Notes under the pieces: generated by a model | What the model was told of the DNA's origin: nothing | Database searches by the model: none | Seen by the model: only the letters and a program-made list of their open reading frames with translations | In this document: positions 40,910-50,593 of the stretch, one piece after another | How positions within the stretch are numbered: the first letter of the stretch is position 1 | Layout: each line of letters starts with the position of its first letter | Position numbers and translations under genes: made by a program | Source of the DNA: Psychromonas marina | Lineage (GTDB): Bacteria; Pseudomonadota; Gammaproteobacteria; Enterobacterales; Psychromonadaceae | Reading direction: 5' to 3' | DNA: 64,000 bases | Assembly (NCBI RefSeq): GCF_030161115.1 | Contig: NZ_BSPQ01000013.1 | Span: forward strand, 372,001 to 436,000

Positions 40910-41932
40910 TTACAGCTTAATGCAAAAAACTCTGTGCTCAGAACTGAGGTTAAGTTGATCAATATTATATTCTGAAAGCTGAAGTTGGTTCCCTTGTAAT
41001 CCACCTTGCACTAAGCAAGCTTTGAAACTGTTCCCCTCAGCTAAACCAATTAAGAAAGTTTGTAAGCTATTAGCATTCACATGATCTGTGATTGTAGTAA
41101 GTTTCACTTGTTGCACTTTTTGACATAATGACAGCGCATTGCGTTGAGCGGTGAGTATCGGGCCCGCATCAAAAATCTCAACATGTTTATCTGCTTCAAA
41201 TCCTTGGTCGCTTAGCAGAGAGCATTGTAATGCCGCATTTTGATGCACTAAGCCCATTACTGCTTGGGCCTCTTCATCGATCAACGCCACGTATAATGGA
41301 TGATAAGGCATCATCTCTGAAATAAAGGTGCTATTACGTGTACTGTTGTAGTATTCAACTTGATTGTAATCGATGCCAAAGAATTTACGCCCAACATGCT
41401 CCCAAAATGGTGCACGCCCTGACTCATCTGCAATGCCAGGTAATACAGCCATCCATTCATTCGCAAAACGCAGTGGGAAAATAGTCATAAACAGTAATCG
41501 TCCAAGCGTAATAAGCGTGGGGTAATCCGTTTCAGCGAGTGCTGGCACAATATAAAAAGAACAAAGCTGAGAGTGATCACTCAAATCATGATTAAGGGTC
41601 AATGCATGAATACGACTATGAACATTAAGTTGTCGCGACGAGTGCACCTTAATGTCATTACGAAATGAGTAAAAGGGTTCGCGATTTCCAGCCAATGCAT
41701 TAACTGCCCCTGTACCTAACACTTGCCCCGTTAATGTCTCTTCTAAGACAAACAGATAAGATTCCTCTCCCGCGCAATCAACATCCTGCTCAAATGAGAC
41801 GATTGATTGCTCTACTTTATTAAGCAGGTGGGAACGTTTTTCTGGTAGCGTAGAAACCATCGGCCCACTTTCATGAGCTAACCGTTCAAGATTACTAATG
41901 TCACTCAGCGCAGCAGGTCGTAATATAATCAT
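40910..41932 (-). CDS. aruF: Arginine N-succinyltransferase, AruF-type subunit
   Basis: A 340-residue paralogue of the following succinyltransferase. It shares REPFYSFRNDIKVHSSRQLNVHSRIH, RLLFMTIFPLRFA, APFWEHVGRKFFGIDYNQ and VEIFDAGPIL with the AstA family, and its N-terminus (RPAALSDISNLERLAHESG) and YSFRN variant resemble Pseudomonas AruF. The Pseudomonas enzyme is a heteromer of AruF and AruG, so I assign the alpha-type subunit here. It is 6 bp downstream of astC and 33 bp upstream of the AruG-type gene. Confidence 0.88.
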   Translation of the reverse strand: MIILRPAALSDISNLERLAHESGPMVSTLPEKRSHLLNKVEQSIVSFEQDVDCAGEESYLFVLEETLTGQVLGTGAVNALAGNREPFYSFRNDIKVHSSRQLNVHSRIHALTLNHDLSDHSQLCSFYIVPALAETDYPTLITLGRLLFMTIFPLRFANEWMAVLPGIADESGRAPFWEHVGRKFFGIDYNQVEYYNSTRNSTFISEMMPYHPLYVALIDEEAQAVMGLVHQNAALQCSLLSDQGFEADKHVEIFDAGPILTAQRNALSLCQKVQQVKLTTITDHVNANSLQTFLIGLAEGNSFKACLVQGGLQGNQLQLSEYNIDQLNLSSEHRVFCIKL

Positions 41933-41938
41933 GAGGGT

Positions 41939-43153
41939 TTATTCCTTTTTCAGATAAATATCAAGTGCAGCAGTAAAGCGCGATAAACCCGTCTCTATAT
42001 CTTTTATTGGAATATTTAAAGCGGGTGCAAAACGGATTACATTAGGGCCTGCTATGAGAAAAATAAGCCCTTGTTCAGCAGCTAAATTGCTGATCACTTT
42101 CGCCTGACCAGAATGAGTATCGATTAATTCACATCCAATCAATAACCCTAAGCCACGGATATCTTTAAACAGTGCAAATTTTTCATTGATTTCATTTAAC
42201 TTCGTTATAAACAGCGTATGGCGTTCATCAACGCCCTGTAAAAATGCGGTCTGATTAATCTGATCTAATACTGCATTTGCAACTGCGGCAGCAAGTGGAT
42301 TACCGCCATAGGTTGTACCATGCGTACCTACAGATAGGGTCGATGCAAATTTATTGGTAGTAAGTACAGCACCAATTGGGAAACCACCACCAAGTGCTTT
42401 GGCAGTAGAGAGCAAATCAGGTACAACGCCATAATGCATATAAGCATAAAGGTGACCTGTACGCCCAACGCCGGTTTGCACTTCATCAAAAATAAGCAGT
42501 GCGTCATGCTGGTCACAAAGTTCACGTAGCGCTTGTAAAAAAGCGACTTGGGCAGGAACAACCCCGCCCTCACCTTGAATAGGCTCGACAATAACAGCAC
42601 AGGTATTAGCATTAATGAGCGCTTTAGCCGCTTCAATATCATTAAATTCAGTGTGGTGAATGCCCCCGGGTAACGGTGCAAAGTCTTGTGAATATTTGGG
42701 TTGTCCACCAGCGCTAACGGTAAACAGTGTGCGACCATGGAAAGAGTTACTAAATGCAACAATCTCATTTTTATTCGCGCCATGCTTATCATGGGCATAT
42801 TTTCTAGCGAGTTTTAGTGCAGCCTCATTAGCTTCTGCACCTGAATTACAAAAAAACACTTTGTCAGCAAAGGTACTTTCAACAAGCTGTTTGGCTAACT
42901 TTAAAACCGGTTCATTAGTATAACCATTACCAAGATGCCAAAGTGCATCAGCTTGCTCAGTCAATGCCTGTTTAAGCTTTTCATTGCCGTGACCAAGCCC
43001 ATTAACAGCAATGCCACCAGCAAAATCAATATATTCCTTACCCTGTTGATCAGTAATGACCGAGCCCTTACCTTTTACGGGAATAAATGCAGCGGGTGCA
43101 TAAGTAGGGATCATGTATTGATCAAAATCAGCTCTAATTGGTCCTTGAGTCAT
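41939..43153 (-). CDS. astC: Succinylornithine / acetylornithine aminotransferase
   Basis: AstC (AruC) moves the amino group of succinylornithine to 2-oxoglutarate; family members also act on acetylornithine in arginine synthesis. The 404-residue class III PLP enzyme has [47 protein letters not shown], the PLP-contacting [12 protein letters not shown] and the Schiff-base lysine in [14 protein letters not shown]. Position at the head of the ast operon argues for the catabolic role. The leader upstream carries a candidate ArgR-type site. Confidence 0.94.
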   Translation of the reverse strand: MTQGPIRADFDQYMIPTYAPAAFIPVKGKGSVITDQQGKEYIDFAGGIAVNGLGHGNEKLKQALTEQADALWHLGNGYTNEPVLKLAKQLVESTFADKVFFCNSGAEANEAALKLARKYAHDKHGANKNEIVAFSNSFHGRTLFTVSAGGQPKYSQDFAPLPGGIHHTEFNDIEAAKALINANTCAVIVEPIQGEGGVVPAQVAFLQALRELCDQHDALLIFDEVQTGVGRTGHLYAYMHYGVVPDLLSTAKALGGGFPIGAVLTTNKFASTLSVGTHGTTYGGNPLAAAVANAVLDQINQTAFLQGVDERHTLFITKLNEINEKFALFKDIRGLGLLIGCELIDTHSGQAKVISNLAAEQGLIFLIAGPNVIRFAPALNIPIKDIETGLSRFTAALDIYLKKE

Positions 43154-43214
43154 TCCTGTAGCCTCTATTAGTTATTGATGTCATTAAAGATTAATAGATT
43201 TAAGGGCAACTAGC

Positions 43215-43249
43215 GTTCAAATTCGCGACAAAAAAGTACAGATTTGAAC
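43215..43249 (-). promoter_or_regulatory. Candidate ArgR (AraC-type) operator upstream of astC
   Basis: On the minus strand TGTCGC (43230-43225) is followed by GAATTTGAAC, resembling the TGTCGC-led half-sites described for the AraC-type ArgR of Pseudomonas. An inverted repeat GTTCAAAT (43215-43222) / ATTTGAAC (43242-43249) overlaps it. It lies about 60-95 bp before the astC start in the 215-bp gap after the argR-like gene. The match is by eye, from memory of the consensus. Confidence 0.4.
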
Positions 43250-43368
43250 CAAATTAAGGCTAATTTATAAATTAATACAAATTGAAGAGGGTATTCAAAA
43301 TCAATAAATTTTGTAGATAACAGGTGAAATACAAGCAAAGTGAAAACAAAAGAGGTAATTGATAGGCT

Positions 43369-44370
43369 TTACTTATTGTGTTCAGTGTAGCGATTAGCCA
43401 CACTTTTTGCTCGCTCCTCTCTGGGAGTCGACTGATAAAAAGATTTATAACTCGAAGAGAAATGAGGTCCGCTCGAAAAACCACAGCTTAACCCTATCTG
43501 CACAATCGACATATTACTTGTTTGTAGTAAATGTTGTGCACGCTTAAGGCGTATTTGTAGGTAATGACGCGCTGGCATAGTATTCATATGGCGTTTAAAT
43601 AACCGCTCCAATTGCCGTCTTGAGATATAGATCTGTTCCGCTATCTCATCACTGGAGAGTGGTTTTTCTATATTTTTTTCCATTAAATCGATCGCCATCG
43701 TCAATCGAGGCTGTATATCCTCACCAGCAAAGGAGTAGCTTGGTAATCGCTGCCGTTCACTGCCTGAACGGAGTCGATCTAAGCATAGGTAATCAGTGAT
43801 TTGATTAACCACCGTTTCCTCTTCCTGCGTATTAATATAATTTAAAAGATAATCTAAACTAGCTAATTGCCCTGCACAGCTATGCAGTCGACCATTCTGA
43901 TGGTAGAGGTCATGGCTTAGGGTGACATCAGGATAACGATCTTTAAGATCATCCATAAATGACCAGTGCACAACCCACGATTGATCAACACCAATACCAC
44001 TATCCAAGAGCCAATAAAGACCCCCTTTGAGTGTCAAAATATCACCCGTGTATTGACGATAATAGCGTTGTAAATTTTTTTTAGTGTTGATAGCGATAGG
44101 CTGTTGCGGTGCTGTTTCTGCGCTAATAATTAACAGATCATATTCATGCTGCAATTCGAACTGCTCGCGCTGATAAACACTTGTATCAACCATTAACGGT
44201 GAATCACCTGCATTGCTAATGAGTATTAACTGGTATTTCTGAGCCCCTAATAACTGATTCGCTAATAAAAACGGTTCACTAATCACACCAAGGCTCAACA
44301 TGGAGCAATCCTGCGGCACAAACAGTGCAATGCGAATAGGTTGGTCAGGTAAATTTTTCATATTAGCCAT
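43369..44370 (-). CDS. argR: AraC-family regulator resembling Pseudomonas ArgR
   Basis: A 333-residue regulator with an N-terminal DJ-1/PfpI (GATase1-like) domain (about 10-195) and a C-terminal AraC helix-turn-helix pair (about 222-325). The C-terminal part, including SRRQLERLFKRHMNTMPARHYLQIRL and SIVQIGLSCGFSSGPHFSSSYK, closely follows Pseudomonas ArgR, the arginine-responsive activator of the aru operon. It is encoded just upstream of the aru-like operon on the same strand. The gene overlaps the 3' end of a decayed LysR gene by 8 bp (ATGGCTAA); an ATG three codons later is an alternative start. Confidence 0.88.
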   Translation of the reverse strand: MANMKNLPDQPIRIALFVPQDCSMLSLGVISEPFLLANQLLGAQKYQLILISNAGDSPLMVDTSVYQREQFELQHEYDLLIISAETAPQQPIAINTKKNLQRYYRQYTGDILTLKGGLYWLLDSGIGVDQSWVVHWSFMDDLKDRYPDVTLSHDLYHQNGRLHSCAGQLASLDYLLNYINTQEEETVVNQITDYLCLDRLRSGSERQRLPSYSFAGEDIQPRLTMAIDLMEKNIEKPLSSDEIAEQIYISRRQLERLFKRHMNTMPARHYLQIRLKRAQHLLQTSNMSIVQIGLSCGFSSGPHFSSSYKSFYQSTPREERAKSVANRYTEHNK

Positions 44371-45030
44371 TTTGTAAGTTCATTAAACAGTTATGAAATG
44401 CCAAAGCTGCAGGAGATAATGAACGTTGATGATTTTTAAGCACTAAAGAGAACTGGCTTTTAAAATGCCATTTTTTTGGCTGAAGCGCCACAACTTGTTG
44501 TTGAAATTGATTATTTTCAATTAGGTGCGTTGGTAAGAAACTAAGGTGTGTACCCGCCAACACTAGCAATAGACCGGATTCAACATGCCAACCATCATAC
44601 AATTTAATATTATTAATTTTATCAACGTCGATTAGTTGATACATTATTTCTGATGAGTAGGTTCCGATATTGATACGTTGATTTTCTAACGAGAAGTTGT
44701 TTTTTTGTATTTTATCAGCGAGATCATTGCGCGCATATAAGTAACTTTCCTCCTCAAATAATGCGGTGACATAATCAAAGTTTTTACGTTGATTATCTGC
44801 CAGCACCACGATCATCATATCTAGCTGGTTCTTCGCTAATTTCTCGTTTAACTGGGTAAATTGCCACTGCCAGTAACATTCAACCAGATAACTCTGTTTG
44901 CCCCTAAAACCTTGAAAGAATCCATCCTTTTTGGGGATATATTAACGCGGCTGTCTTCTGTGGCAGTGCCTACAAAATATATCTTTTGCTGATTGATAAA
45001 CTGAATGTTCTTTGAGGATATCTGTGAAAG
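44363..45030 (-). pseudogene. Decayed LysR-family regulator, effector domain only
   Basis: An intact frame of 151 codons (44363-44818) encodes the C-terminal part of a LysR substrate-binding domain (LFEEESYLYARNDLADKI, LLLVLAGTHLSFLPTHLI). The same frame continues upstream without a start through CYWQWQFTQLNEKLAKNQLD and back to a stop at about 44943. The rest of the domain (KIYFVGTATEDSRVN) is in the next frame, joined at CCCCAAAAAGG (44926-44936) by a one-base shift. Homology can be followed to about 45030. The DNA-binding helix-turn-helix is missing altogether; the DNA beyond shows no such sequence before nlpI. Confidence 0.8.
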
Positions 45031-45257
45031 TTACTGTCCCATCATTAACCTCTTGTTATAAAGACTGTATAAATTAGATTAACATAACGCCCACAAAATC
45101 AAACACACCAGTAGTTTAGAAATAGTCGCTTTGAGCTTCGTACACAGAAAAAATGGATAGGCATAAAAGAGAGAATAAAGGTGATAAAGAGGGGAATAAA
45201 TTCCCCAACAGACCATTCACTTGCCACTAGGTAAGCAAAAAGTGGCAGGCAACTAAT

Positions 45258-46169
45258 TTACATCTCCAACTGCTGTTGCAACTCTCTTTGAATTGACGTC
45301 AGTTCCATTAATGCATATTTATATTCAATAAACTCATGGATGTTAGTGGTCGTTGTCATTTTAAAGTAATAGATCGCTCTGTCTAAATTTCCTGCTAATT
45401 TATGCCAGTGCCCTAAATAGAAATAAGCTTCACAAAGACGTTCAGCCATCTCTTTATTACTTTTTACACCATTCGCTATGTTTGCAAAAAATTCATTTTC
45501 TGAAGTACGTCCAGCAACAACATCAATTATTGACCAAGCAAAACGATAATCATCATTGCCTGCTTGCTCATTTTGCAAAGCGCCTAAGGCTTCCGGTGCA
45601 TCCAATTTACTATCAATGACATAACGCCATAAAATACGGTATGGGTCGGTTTTGTCTAGCGCATAAAATTTATTAATGTCACGAGAAGCAAGTGGATAGC
45701 GCTTCACTTGATAAAGGCCAATTGCACGATGTAAATAGCTATAATGCATCTCACCTGACAACTCTAGTGCAGAATCAAAAGCATCAAATGCTTCATCATA
45801 GGATTGCCCTAGTAACAGATAAACACCAAAAGAATTATAAGGTGCAGCAAACGCCGGGTCGGTATTAATTGATTGGGTAAAATCATATCTGCTATGTGCA
45901 CTTAAGCCCATACGATCATAGATCAGGCCACGTTCATAAAATAACTGTGCTTTCTGCTGATTATCTCCATTGTGCTCGGCAATAAGCTGGTTAAGGCGTA
46001 ATAGCTTAACCTCATCTTGATAATCTATCTGAACAGCAGTAGCAACAGGTAAAGCAACAATAGTTTGTAGATCTGCATTCCCCCCTCTGTTCCGTTCTGG
46101 TATCGACTCACAAGCCGTTAACAATAAAATGACCGATAATAATGCACATTTAGATAATTGCAATTTCAT
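45258..46169 (-). CDS. nlpI: Lipoprotein NlpI
   Basis: NlpI is an outer-membrane TPR lipoprotein that helps regulate peptidoglycan hydrolases together with the protease Prc. The 303-residue protein has a lipoprotein signal with lipobox LLTAC (cysteine 19) and TPR-like helices, for example AQLFYERGLIYDRMGLSAHSRYDFTQ and APYNSFGVYLLLGQSYDEAFDAFDSAL (each helix pair about 34 residues). Length and the YKYALMELTSIQREL ending agree with the family. In enterics it follows pnp; here pnp is not in the window. Confidence 0.92.
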   Translation of the reverse strand: MKLQLSKCALLSVILLLTACESIPERNRGGNADLQTIVALPVATAVQIDYQDEVKLLRLNQLIAEHNGDNQQKAQLFYERGLIYDRMGLSAHSRYDFTQSINTDPAFAAPYNSFGVYLLLGQSYDEAFDAFDSALELSGEMHYSYLHRAIGLYQVKRYPLASRDINKFYALDKTDPYRILWRYVIDSKLDAPEALGALQNEQAGNDDYRFAWSIIDVVAGRTSENEFFANIANGVKSNKEMAERLCEAYFYLGHWHKLAGNLDRAIYYFKMTTTTNIHEFIEYKYALMELTSIQRELQQQLEM

Positions 46170-46415
46170 GAATAAACCCTTATGGATAGGAGATTTAAGA
46201 GTGAACTATAATAATAATAAAGTAAAGGTAGATAATGTATCAAAATAGACACAAAACGCAGGAAAATTATTTTTGAGAGTAATTAGAACAGTTAATATTT
46301 TAGACTATTTTACAGCAGCTTATTGAATAATATTTTGTTACCCCCTCCCTTCCAGCCGATCATCACAATACGCACGCTCACATCAAATTAAAATTTTAAA
46401 ACGGCACATTGCTTA

Positions 46416-47114
46416 TTATAAACAGTTTCCAGCAGTGCATAATTTAACATTTTGTTGTAAGTAATTTTTAGCTGCACTGATACGCTTTTGTTGCACTTTA
46501 TCACGCTTAAGAAGCAGATTATGTTTATTAGTATCAAAGGCTTCTACCGCCCATTTAACTGACACCATATAGATGCTACTTTCACCACGTATTATTTTAA
46601 AATACCCAAGTTCTCCACGCTTTGTATCGCGACGCTTAGAACAGCTATATTGACCATAATAAACCGTATCAGCTGTCTTGCTCTTTCTTTCAAGGGGTAA
46701 GAAAATGGAATCAACACAAACACTGTCAACGATATCTTCCACGGAAGTAACAAAACGTTTTAGATTCATCGATTGTGGTAAATTTGTTAATTTTTGCTTA
46801 TTAATAAAAGTTGTTTTGTTTAATTCTGTTGGCTGTTGTGGCACATAGACGACTTCTGAAAATCGTTCGAGCTTAAGATCTTTAGATTTTTTCCATCCCC
46901 TTTTCCAATCCGGATAGACAGGGGCAATAAGACGCTCTTCTTGAGTAAAATTATCCTCAAACAGTTCCTCAGTAAAATCCAAGTTAATCGACTGATCCAC
47001 ACAGGGAGTCGCAGAATATCTAGAGCCTCCCTCATCATCACACTTATAGACCTGTGCAGAGACAGAGGTGATAGATAACAATAGTATGACAAACACGAAT
47101 ATATGATTAAACAT
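46416..47114 (-). CDS. Exported protein with DUF4124-like N-terminus
   Basis: Starting at the ATG at 47114, the protein has a clear signal peptide (MFNHIFVFVILLLSITSVSAQ) followed by VYKCDDEGGSRYSATPC, the small DUF4124 motif of a cysteine pair around an aromatic turn. The remaining 180 residues, with four more cysteines (C near SVCVDS, YSCSKRR, and CTAGNC), are not recognised. The frame opens 18 codons earlier, but that extension spoils the signal peptide. It is probably periplasmic with disulfide bonds. Function unknown. Confidence 0.7.
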   Translation of the reverse strand: MFNHIFVFVILLLSITSVSAQVYKCDDEGGSRYSATPCVDQSINLDFTEELFEDNFTQEERLIAPVYPDWKRGWKKSKDLKLERFSEVVYVPQQPTELNKTTFINKQKLTNLPQSMNLKRFVTSVEDIVDSVCVDSIFLPLERKSKTADTVYYGQYSCSKRRDTKRGELGYFKIIRGESSIYMVSVKWAVEAFDTNKHNLLLKRDKVQQKRISAAKNYLQQNVKLCTAGNCL

Positions 47115-47209
47115 AACGATACGTATACAACCTTTTATTTTTAATATGTACTTTAAGTTTACTCGCATGTCGAAATAACGAAAGAAAATAACAAAATGAC
47201 TTTATTATT

Positions 47210-47485
47210 TTAATCTAATTCTAGTTTATGAATATCATCATCAGAAAATTGTTTTTGTAAAACAGATTTTTTTTCCATATAAATGTCACCACCTTTAGCA
47301 ATACTAAAGTGTTCAGGTTTATCATTATATATACTTTGATATGCCATAATTAATTGTAACGTATCAGCTTTCTGTTTATCATCAAGAGGATTGCCATCGC
47401 TCCATTTTCCAGTCTCAACTGATTGCTTTAACTGTAAATATAGCGATGGTGATAGGTTTTTAGCGTACTCAGATATTGTCGACAC
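47210..47485 (-). CDS. DUF1315 family protein (YeaC-like)
   Basis: A 91-residue protein similar to E. coli YeaC across its length: LSPSLYLQLKQSVETGKWSDGNPLDDKQKADTLQLIMAYQ aligns with the family core, and a KGGDIYMEKKSVL strand follows. The family has no known function. It is divergent from the DUF2989 lipoprotein gene, with 68 bp between the starts. Confidence 0.85.
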   Translation of the reverse strand: MSTISEYAKNLSPSLYLQLKQSVETGKWSDGNPLDDKQKADTLQLIMAYQSIYNDKPEHFSIAKGGDIYMEKKSVLQKQFSDDDIHKLELD

Positions 47486-47553
47486 TCACATTACTCACGA
47501 TTGTTATAAATATTAATTACTAAGTATATTGATCTAATGGAATATTTCTACTG

Positions 47554-48411
47554 ATGTTTATTAAGACAGGGATTAAACTCTCAATTGTTTGTATGAGTCT
47601 GATAATTAGCGCATGTGATTCCTTCAAGAATGACAGTTTAAAGAATATTTGCAGTCACTACCCAGAACTTTGTAGTGATCTATATATCATCGGAGACTGT
47701 CGTTTTAAGCGAACGACCGTTATTCGTGCTCGATATTACGACCATATAGAACCGAATGAAATTCACACACGGCAATTATTGTCAGAATTAGATGAATACC
47801 AAGCCTGCCTAGAAATGACACTTCACTTGCAATTTACACGTAATAAGCAACGCAAAGATCAACGCTTACATAATTATCTAACAGCACAGGACTTAATGAA
47901 GGCAAACTTACAAGCGAACAAACAGAACCAAGACCCAATGCTGGCATATTATCTGTGGACACATCATCAAGATTTGTATGCTCGTCGTATATTTTTATCT
48001 GCTGCAACACAAAAAGATATCACAGATCCTAAATTACTATTCAAACTTGCTACTGTTAATTCAAAAAATGCTCCCCAACAGGCGTTGAATATATTTTATA
48101 AAGGCTTGAGTGTTAGTGATTCGTTACAGGAAATACCACTGTCTAGTTTTGTTCATATGATGACGTTATTTTATCAACACAAACAATTTAACGAAGCATA
48201 TATCTGGGCCTTAATCGCTAAAGAAGAGGATAAAAATAATGAGTTTCCCATTAATTTAACGCTGATATTAAATAAAGGAATAGTGGGAGGCAAAAGTTCA
48301 TTGCTTAATGAAAACGCCTTACAAATTAAAGCAAAAAAATATTATCAACAGTTAACATTAGGAGAGTTTGAACAAACAGCGCCAATATTAAGATCATTAA
48401 CAACAGGATAA
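47554..48411 (+). CDS. DUF2989-type lipoprotein with TPR-like helices
   Basis: A 285-residue protein with a lipoprotein signal (lipobox LIISAC, cysteine 21). Beyond it, a Cys-rich start (CSHYPELCSDL, GDCRFKR) is followed by alpha-helical repeats resembling TPR/SEL1 units (LLFKLATVNSKNAPQQALNIFYKGL, FNEAYIWALIAKEE). It resembles the DUF2989 family of marine gammaproteobacteria. Location is predicted as membrane-anchored and periplasmic; the role is unknown. Confidence 0.75.
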   Translation: MFIKTGIKLSIVCMSLIISACDSFKNDSLKNICSHYPELCSDLYIIGDCRFKRTTVIRARYYDHIEPNEIHTRQLLSELDEYQACLEMTLHLQFTRNKQRKDQRLHNYLTAQDLMKANLQANKQNQDPMLAYYLWTHHQDLYARRIFLSAATQKDITDPKLLFKLATVNSKNAPQQALNIFYKGLSVSDSLQEIPLSSFVHMMTLFYQHKQFNEAYIWALIAKEEDKNNEFPINLTLILNKGIVGGKSSLLNENALQIKAKKYYQQLTLGEFEQTAPILRSLTTG

Positions 48412-48501
48412 AAATGAGAATAAAATAGGGTAAGAAAAAGATAGATAGCCCCACATTGAGGCTATCTATTGAACAGTTTTATCATCCGACTGTTAGTGTA
48501 G

Positions 48502-50589
48502 CTACTTTGTAGACTTCAATAACATCATTGAATGTCCACTTAATTGAATTTGCTCGCTAAGGTTTATTTTTTTATTGACTAACTCCCCTGTCGTACAAGC
48601 AGTATCAACTTTCAATTTCCAAGTTAACCCTTTTTCAACAGGCGGCAGTTTGCAACCAATTTGATAATTAGATGCATTTAAAATTAAAAACCAATGCTCA
48701 CCCGAGCTTGTAGATTCACGCAACTCAACGGCAATCGCTTGTGAATTACCAGCATGCCAATCAACCTCTTCCATTAAATACCCATCAGGGTGATACCACT
48801 TCACAAGGTCAGAGTTTTCACTATCATCTAGCGCTAAGCTACCAAACAATCGAGATTGCTGTCTTAGCTTGACAATTTCAGAGGTAAAATTAAACAGTTG
48901 CTGGTCAACCTCAGACAGATTCCAGCTTAACCAAGTCAGCTTATTGTCCTGGCAATAGGCATTGTTATTACCCGATTGATTATTCCCCATCTCATCACCG
49001 GCAAGGAAATGCGGTGTGCCCTGAGAAAGTAGCAAGGTCGTAATTAAATTTCGTTTTTGCTGCTGGCGAAGCGTATTAATACGCTTGTTATCAGTAATCC
49101 CTTCTTCCCCATAGTTTGCAGAAAGGTTATTACCGTGACCATCTCGATTATTTTCCTCGTTCGCAAGATTATGCCGTTCAGCATAAGAAACAAGGTCATC
49201 TAATGTAAAACCATCGTGGTAACAGATATAGTTAACACTGGTTGAGTTAGCACGATATTGCTTGGCAAATACGTCTCGAGAGCCGAACAAGCGCGTCGCG
49301 ACATCAGCAATTTTACCCGTATCGCCACGCCAGAACGAACGCATCGTATCGCGATAACGGTCATTACACTCTAGCCAATCAAAGGGGAAAGCACCTAATC
49401 GATAACCGCCGGGACCAATATCCCAAGGCTCTGCAATCAATTTAACGCGGCTTAACACGGGATCTTGCAATAATGATTTAAAAAATGCACTTTGTTCACT
49501 AAAACCATCACTTTCACGCGCAAGTGTTACAGCAAGATCAAATCGAAAACCATCAACCTGCATCTCTGTGACCCAATAACGTAGCGAATCTAATGTGAGC
49601 TTTAATGTCCATGGATAGTTAAGATTTACCGTATTACCACAACCAGAGTGATTACTATGATTAAGGTAATTAAACTCGTTGCTATGCACATTTCTGTCAA
49701 AGGTATAATAGTTTCGATTATCAAAACCTTTTAAACTTAAAGTTGCACCATCACTTCCAGATTCTGCGGTATGGTTATAAACGACATCGAGAATAACTTC
49801 GATGCCAGCCGCATGTAGCTCTTTAACCATGGTTTTAAATTCATTCACCGCATCATATTGAGCATAACGACATTCTGGCGAAAAAAAGTTAATCGGGTTA
49901 TAACCCCAGTAATTGGTTAATCCTAGCTTTTTCAGCCTTGGTTCACTCATAAAGCTAAAAATTGGCATTATTTGTAAACTGGTAATACCCAGTTTTTTAT
50001 AATGCGCAATACTCGAGGAATCTGATAAACCAAGATATTTACCACGCTTAGCGATCGGCACGTTTTCATTAAGCTGACTAAAGCCTTTTACATGTACCTC
50101 GTAAAGAATACGTTCATCATCTTGAATAGTTGGTTTTTGAACCGATGCCCAATCAAACTCATCATCGACAACAACCGATTTTGAAATATGATGACCAGCA
50201 CGGGTAATTAACTCCCCTTCAAAACTATGCTGAACGCGATTTAATGCCTTCGCATAGGGGTCAATAAGTAAATTATCAGGATTAAACACAAACCCTTTTT
50301 CTGGGGAATTCTCCCCAAAAACACGATACCCATAAAGCTGACCAGCTTCCACATGATGAACAAAGACACTCCATAAGTGTCCTTGCTTTACATCTAACGC
50401 GTAACTTGCGATCTCATTTTCACACTTATCAAATAGACAAACTTCGACACGATAAGCACCTAAACTGTATACCGAAAAATGACAACCCTGTCTGTTTTTA
50501 TCCAATACTGCACCAAGGGGCAGAAATTGCCCACTTGATGCAGAAAATGGCTGTTTATGAGTATCTAATTTAAGTAGATCTTCACGCAC
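48502..50589 (-). CDS. glgX: Glycogen debranching enzyme (isoamylase type)
   Basis: GlgX hydrolyses alpha-1,6 branches of phosphorylase-trimmed glycogen. The 695-residue GH13_11 enzyme has an N-terminal CBM48 (about 15-120), then the catalytic barrel with DVVYNHTAESG, nucleophile in VDGFRFDLAVTLAR (near D355), acid/base in LIAEPWDIG, and the third acid in YHDGFTLDDLVSY. The last 90 residues form the C-terminal beta domain. It is the last gene of malQ-glgB-glgX, 4 bp after glgB. Confidence 0.93.
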   Translation of the reverse strand: MREDLLKLDTHKQPFSASSGQFLPLGAVLDKNRQGCHFSVYSLGAYRVEVCLFDKCENEIASYALDVKQGHLWSVFVHHVEAGQLYGYRVFGENSPEKGFVFNPDNLLIDPYAKALNRVQHSFEGELITRAGHHISKSVVVDDEFDWASVQKPTIQDDERILYEVHVKGFSQLNENVPIAKRGKYLGLSDSSSIAHYKKLGITSLQIMPIFSFMSEPRLKKLGLTNYWGYNPINFFSPECRYAQYDAVNEFKTMVKELHAAGIEVILDVVYNHTAESGSDGATLSLKGFDNRNYYTFDRNVHSNEFNYLNHSNHSGCGNTVNLNYPWTLKLTLDSLRYWVTEMQVDGFRFDLAVTLARESDGFSEQSAFFKSLLQDPVLSRVKLIAEPWDIGPGGYRLGAFPFDWLECNDRYRDTMRSFWRGDTGKIADVATRLFGSRDVFAKQYRANSTSVNYICYHDGFTLDDLVSYAERHNLANEENNRDGHGNNLSANYGEEGITDNKRINTLRQQQKRNLITTLLLSQGTPHFLAGDEMGNNQSGNNNAYCQDNKLTWLSWNLSEVDQQLFNFTSEIVKLRQQSRLFGSLALDDSENSDLVKWYHPDGYLMEEVDWHAGNSQAIAVELRESTSSGEHWFLILNASNYQIGCKLPPVEKGLTWKLKVDTACTTGELVNKKINLSEQIQLSGHSMMLLKSTK

Positions 50590-50593
50590 TTAA

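Noticed and set aside
44944-45055. CxxCH heme-like motif (FCRHCHRR) in one frame upstream of the LysR remnant
   Set aside because: The overlapping frame continues LysR homology exactly at this place, so the motif is a coincidence of the shifted frame.
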